Shown: in pieces, positions 5,799 through 7,206 of the stretch
Position numbering within the stretch: the first letter of the stretch is position 1
Layout: the number at the start of each line of letters is the position of its first letter
NCBI GenBank assembly: GCA_023140095.1
Contig: JAGLMJ010000061.1
Coordinates: 1 to 7,206, forward strand
Length of the DNA stretch: 7,206 nt
Direction of reading: 5' to 3'
Origin: Candidatus Omnitrophota bacterium
GTDB lineage: Bacteria; Omnitrophota; Koll11; Zapsychrales; Zapsychraceae
The notes under the pieces: model-generated
What the model saw: only the letters and a program-made list of their open reading frames with translations
Databases searched by the model: none
Told to the model about the DNA's origin: nothing
Position numbers and translations under genes: made by a program

Positions 5799-7206
5799 AT
5801 GATAAAGAAAAATAATGATATTTTTGCCAATTTAAATGATCGGCAATTGGAAGCGGTGAAATATAAACCCGCGCCCTTGCTTGTCTTGGCCGGGGCCGGC
5901 TCAGGGAAAACACGTGTTCTAACAACACGCATTGTCCATATGATCCAAAGCGGCATCGCGTCGGAAGATATCCTGGCTGTGACCTTTACGAATAAGGCCG
6001 CGAAGGAAATGAAGGGCCGGGTTGCCCGGCAAGTCAAGGTTCCGGTTACGATCGGGACGTTTCACTCCATTTGCCTGGGCATTTTACGCAAGAACGCGGC
6101 CCACATCTCACTCGCAGATAATTTTACGATCTATGATGATAAGGATCAGCTTTCGATCATCAAGGACTGCATGAAAAACCTTGATATCGATGAGAAGATG
6201 ATCAATCCAAAGCATGTGCGGGAGCGCATCAGTCGGTACAAAGATCAATTACAGTCGCCGAAAGAGGCCGCCGATGACGAAGCCAATTATGATGACGGTT
6301 ATTTTATCCCGATCTATCAAAAGTATGAGGAAAGGCTGAAGTCCTGCAACGGTGTTGATTTCGGCGATCTGATTGCCAAAACGGTTCTTTTATTTTCGCT
6401 CGCGCCGGAAGTACTTCAAGCTTATCACCAGCAATTCCGGCATATCCTCGTCGATGAGTATCAAGACACGAATTTTGCTCAGTATATGTTCATTAATCAG
6501 TTAGCCGGGAAGCACCGCAGCATCACTGTCGTTGGAGATCCGGATCAGTCGATCTATGAATGGCGCGGGGCCAGCGCGGCGAACATGATGAAGTTTGAAA
6601 AAGATTTTAAAGGGGCCAAGGTCATCCGTCTCGAACAGAATTACCGTTCCACCAACACCATTCTAAAGGCGGCCAATGCGGTGATCGCCTGTAATTCCAA
6701 TCGAAAGCCGAAGAGCCTTTGGTCAGAGAAGGGGGAAGGGCATTTGATCGAGTTATACAGGGCTCAAACGGACCGGATGGAGGCGCAGAACCTTATCCAT
6801 AAAATACTGATGGCGAAGAAACAAGGGTACTGCCCGAAAGATATGGTGGGGTTTTACCGCACTCATTCCCAGTCCCGCGTTTTTGAGGAAGAGCTTCGGC
6901 GGAACAATATCCCTTATATGATTGTCGGGAACGTGAAATTCTACGCGCGCAAAGAAATCAAGGACTTGCTCGCTTATCTGAAGGTTATCTGCAATGTGGG
7001 TGATGAGGTCAATTTGTTGCGCATCATTAACACGCCGAAGCGGTCGATTGGCAAAACAACAGTCGAGAAGCTCCGGGCCATTGGCCATCATCAGAGCCTT
7101 AGCCTGTATGAAGCGATCGGCTGGTATAGCAAAGAATCCAAAACGCCCCAGCGGTTAAAAAAGATCCTATCCCTTTTTTACCAGATGATCAGGATCTTCA
7201 GGGAAT
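5799..7206 (+). CDS. UvrD/PcrA/Rep-family superfamily 1 DNA helicase, 3' end beyond window (469 codons visible)
   Basis: This is an ATP-dependent 3'-5' DNA helicase of the UvrD/PcrA/Rep type, which unwinds DNA in repair and replication restart. Visible motifs in order are: Q-motif region LNDRQLEAV (Q16), Walker A AGAGSGKT (31-38), motif Ia TFTNKAA (62-68), GTFHS (86-90), motif II VDEYQDTN (218-225; D219, E220), motif III GDPDQSIYEWRGA (246-258), motif IV region QNYRST (280-285), FYRTHSQSR (352-360) and FYARKEIKD (381-389), the entry to the 2B region. Motifs V and VI lie beyond the window edge, so an intact C-terminus cannot be confirmed; family members are usually about 650-750 aa. ATG 5799 is fixed because an in-frame TGA lies at 5793-5795 and the next Met (residue 48) is past Walker A. 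No Shine-Dalgarno precedes it; the leader is A-rich (A-run at 5776-5783). UvrD, PcrA and Rep cannot be told apart safely from this part. Confidence 0.93.
   Translation, partial: MIKKNNDIFANLNDRQLEAVKYKPAPLLVLAGAGSGKTRVLTTRIVHMIQSGIASEDILAVTFTNKAAKEMKGRVARQVKVPVTIGTFHSICLGILRKNAAHISLADNFTIYDDKDQLSIIKDCMKNLDIDEKMINPKHVRERISRYKDQLQSPKEAADDEANYDDGYFIPIYQKYEERLKSCNGVDFGDLIAKTVLLFSLAPEVLQAYHQQFRHILVDEYQDTNFAQYMFINQLAGKHRSITVVGDPDQSIYEWRGASAANMMKFEKDFKGAKVIRLEQNYRSTNTILKAANAVIACNSNRKPKSLWSEKGEGHLIELYRAQTDRMEAQNLIHKILMAKKQGYCPKDMVGFYRTHSQSRVFEEELRRNNIPYMIVGNVKFYARKEIKDLLAYLKVICNVGDEVNLLRIINTPKRSIGKTTVEKLRAIGHHQSLSLYEAIGWYSKESKTPQRLKKILSLFYQMIRIFRE

Noticed and set aside
6753..7091. A 112-codon minus-strand open frame inside the helicase gene
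   Set aside because: The + strand here encodes conserved helicase segments (FYRTHSQSR, FYARKEIKD), so this is a shadow.

Overview
The window looks like chromosomal DNA from a diderm (Gram-negative) bacterium, with a G+C content that looks mid-40s by eye. No rRNA or lineage marker is present, so taxonomy is inference only. The gene set is a GldA-type ATPase, a fused GldF-GldG-like permease, a DUF4340 protein, and an MscL with a Cys-rich tail. I associate this set with deep-branching diderm lineages of metagenomes, such as Omnitrophota, Planctomycetota/Verrucomicrobiota relatives or deltaproteobacterial groups, rather than with a model organism.

Positions 1-233 are non-coding. They begin with a compact AT-rich element of about 148 bp, bounded by an exact 17-bp inverted repeat (2-18 and 133-149). 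It resembles a MITE (a non-autonomous transposon remnant). A leader of about 80 bp with a strong Shine-Dalgarno follows it.

Positions 234-5178 hold a tight three-gene operon on the + strand with gaps of 25 bp and 6 bp. Gene 1 is a cytoplasmic ABC ATPase. Gene 2 is an 835-residue protein joining an ABC-2 permease to a GldG-like extracytoplasmic domain. Gene 3 is a membrane-anchored DUF4340 protein, in which three repeated modules can be seen. Together they can be read as one envelope-associated ABC machine: the ATPase drives the membrane part, while the GldG-like and DUF4340 parts act outside the inner membrane. Its substrate is unknown.

Positions 5203-5667 encode the mechanosensitive channel MscL, 24 bp after the operon and probably read through from it. 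The usual C-terminal helical bundle appears to be replaced by a two-CxxC zinc-ribbon-like tail.

Positions 5668-5798 are a spacer. It contains a weak terminator-like hairpin, a 15-bp direct repeat rich in AAGCTT, and a plausible sigma70-type promoter. From 5799 to the window edge runs the N-terminal two-thirds or so of a UvrD/PcrA/Rep-family DNA helicase, cut by the end of the window.

Nothing here is clearly a new defence or mobile system. The best leads are the MITE-like element, the triplicated DUF4340 protein within the fused-Gld operon, and the MscL zinc-ribbon variant.
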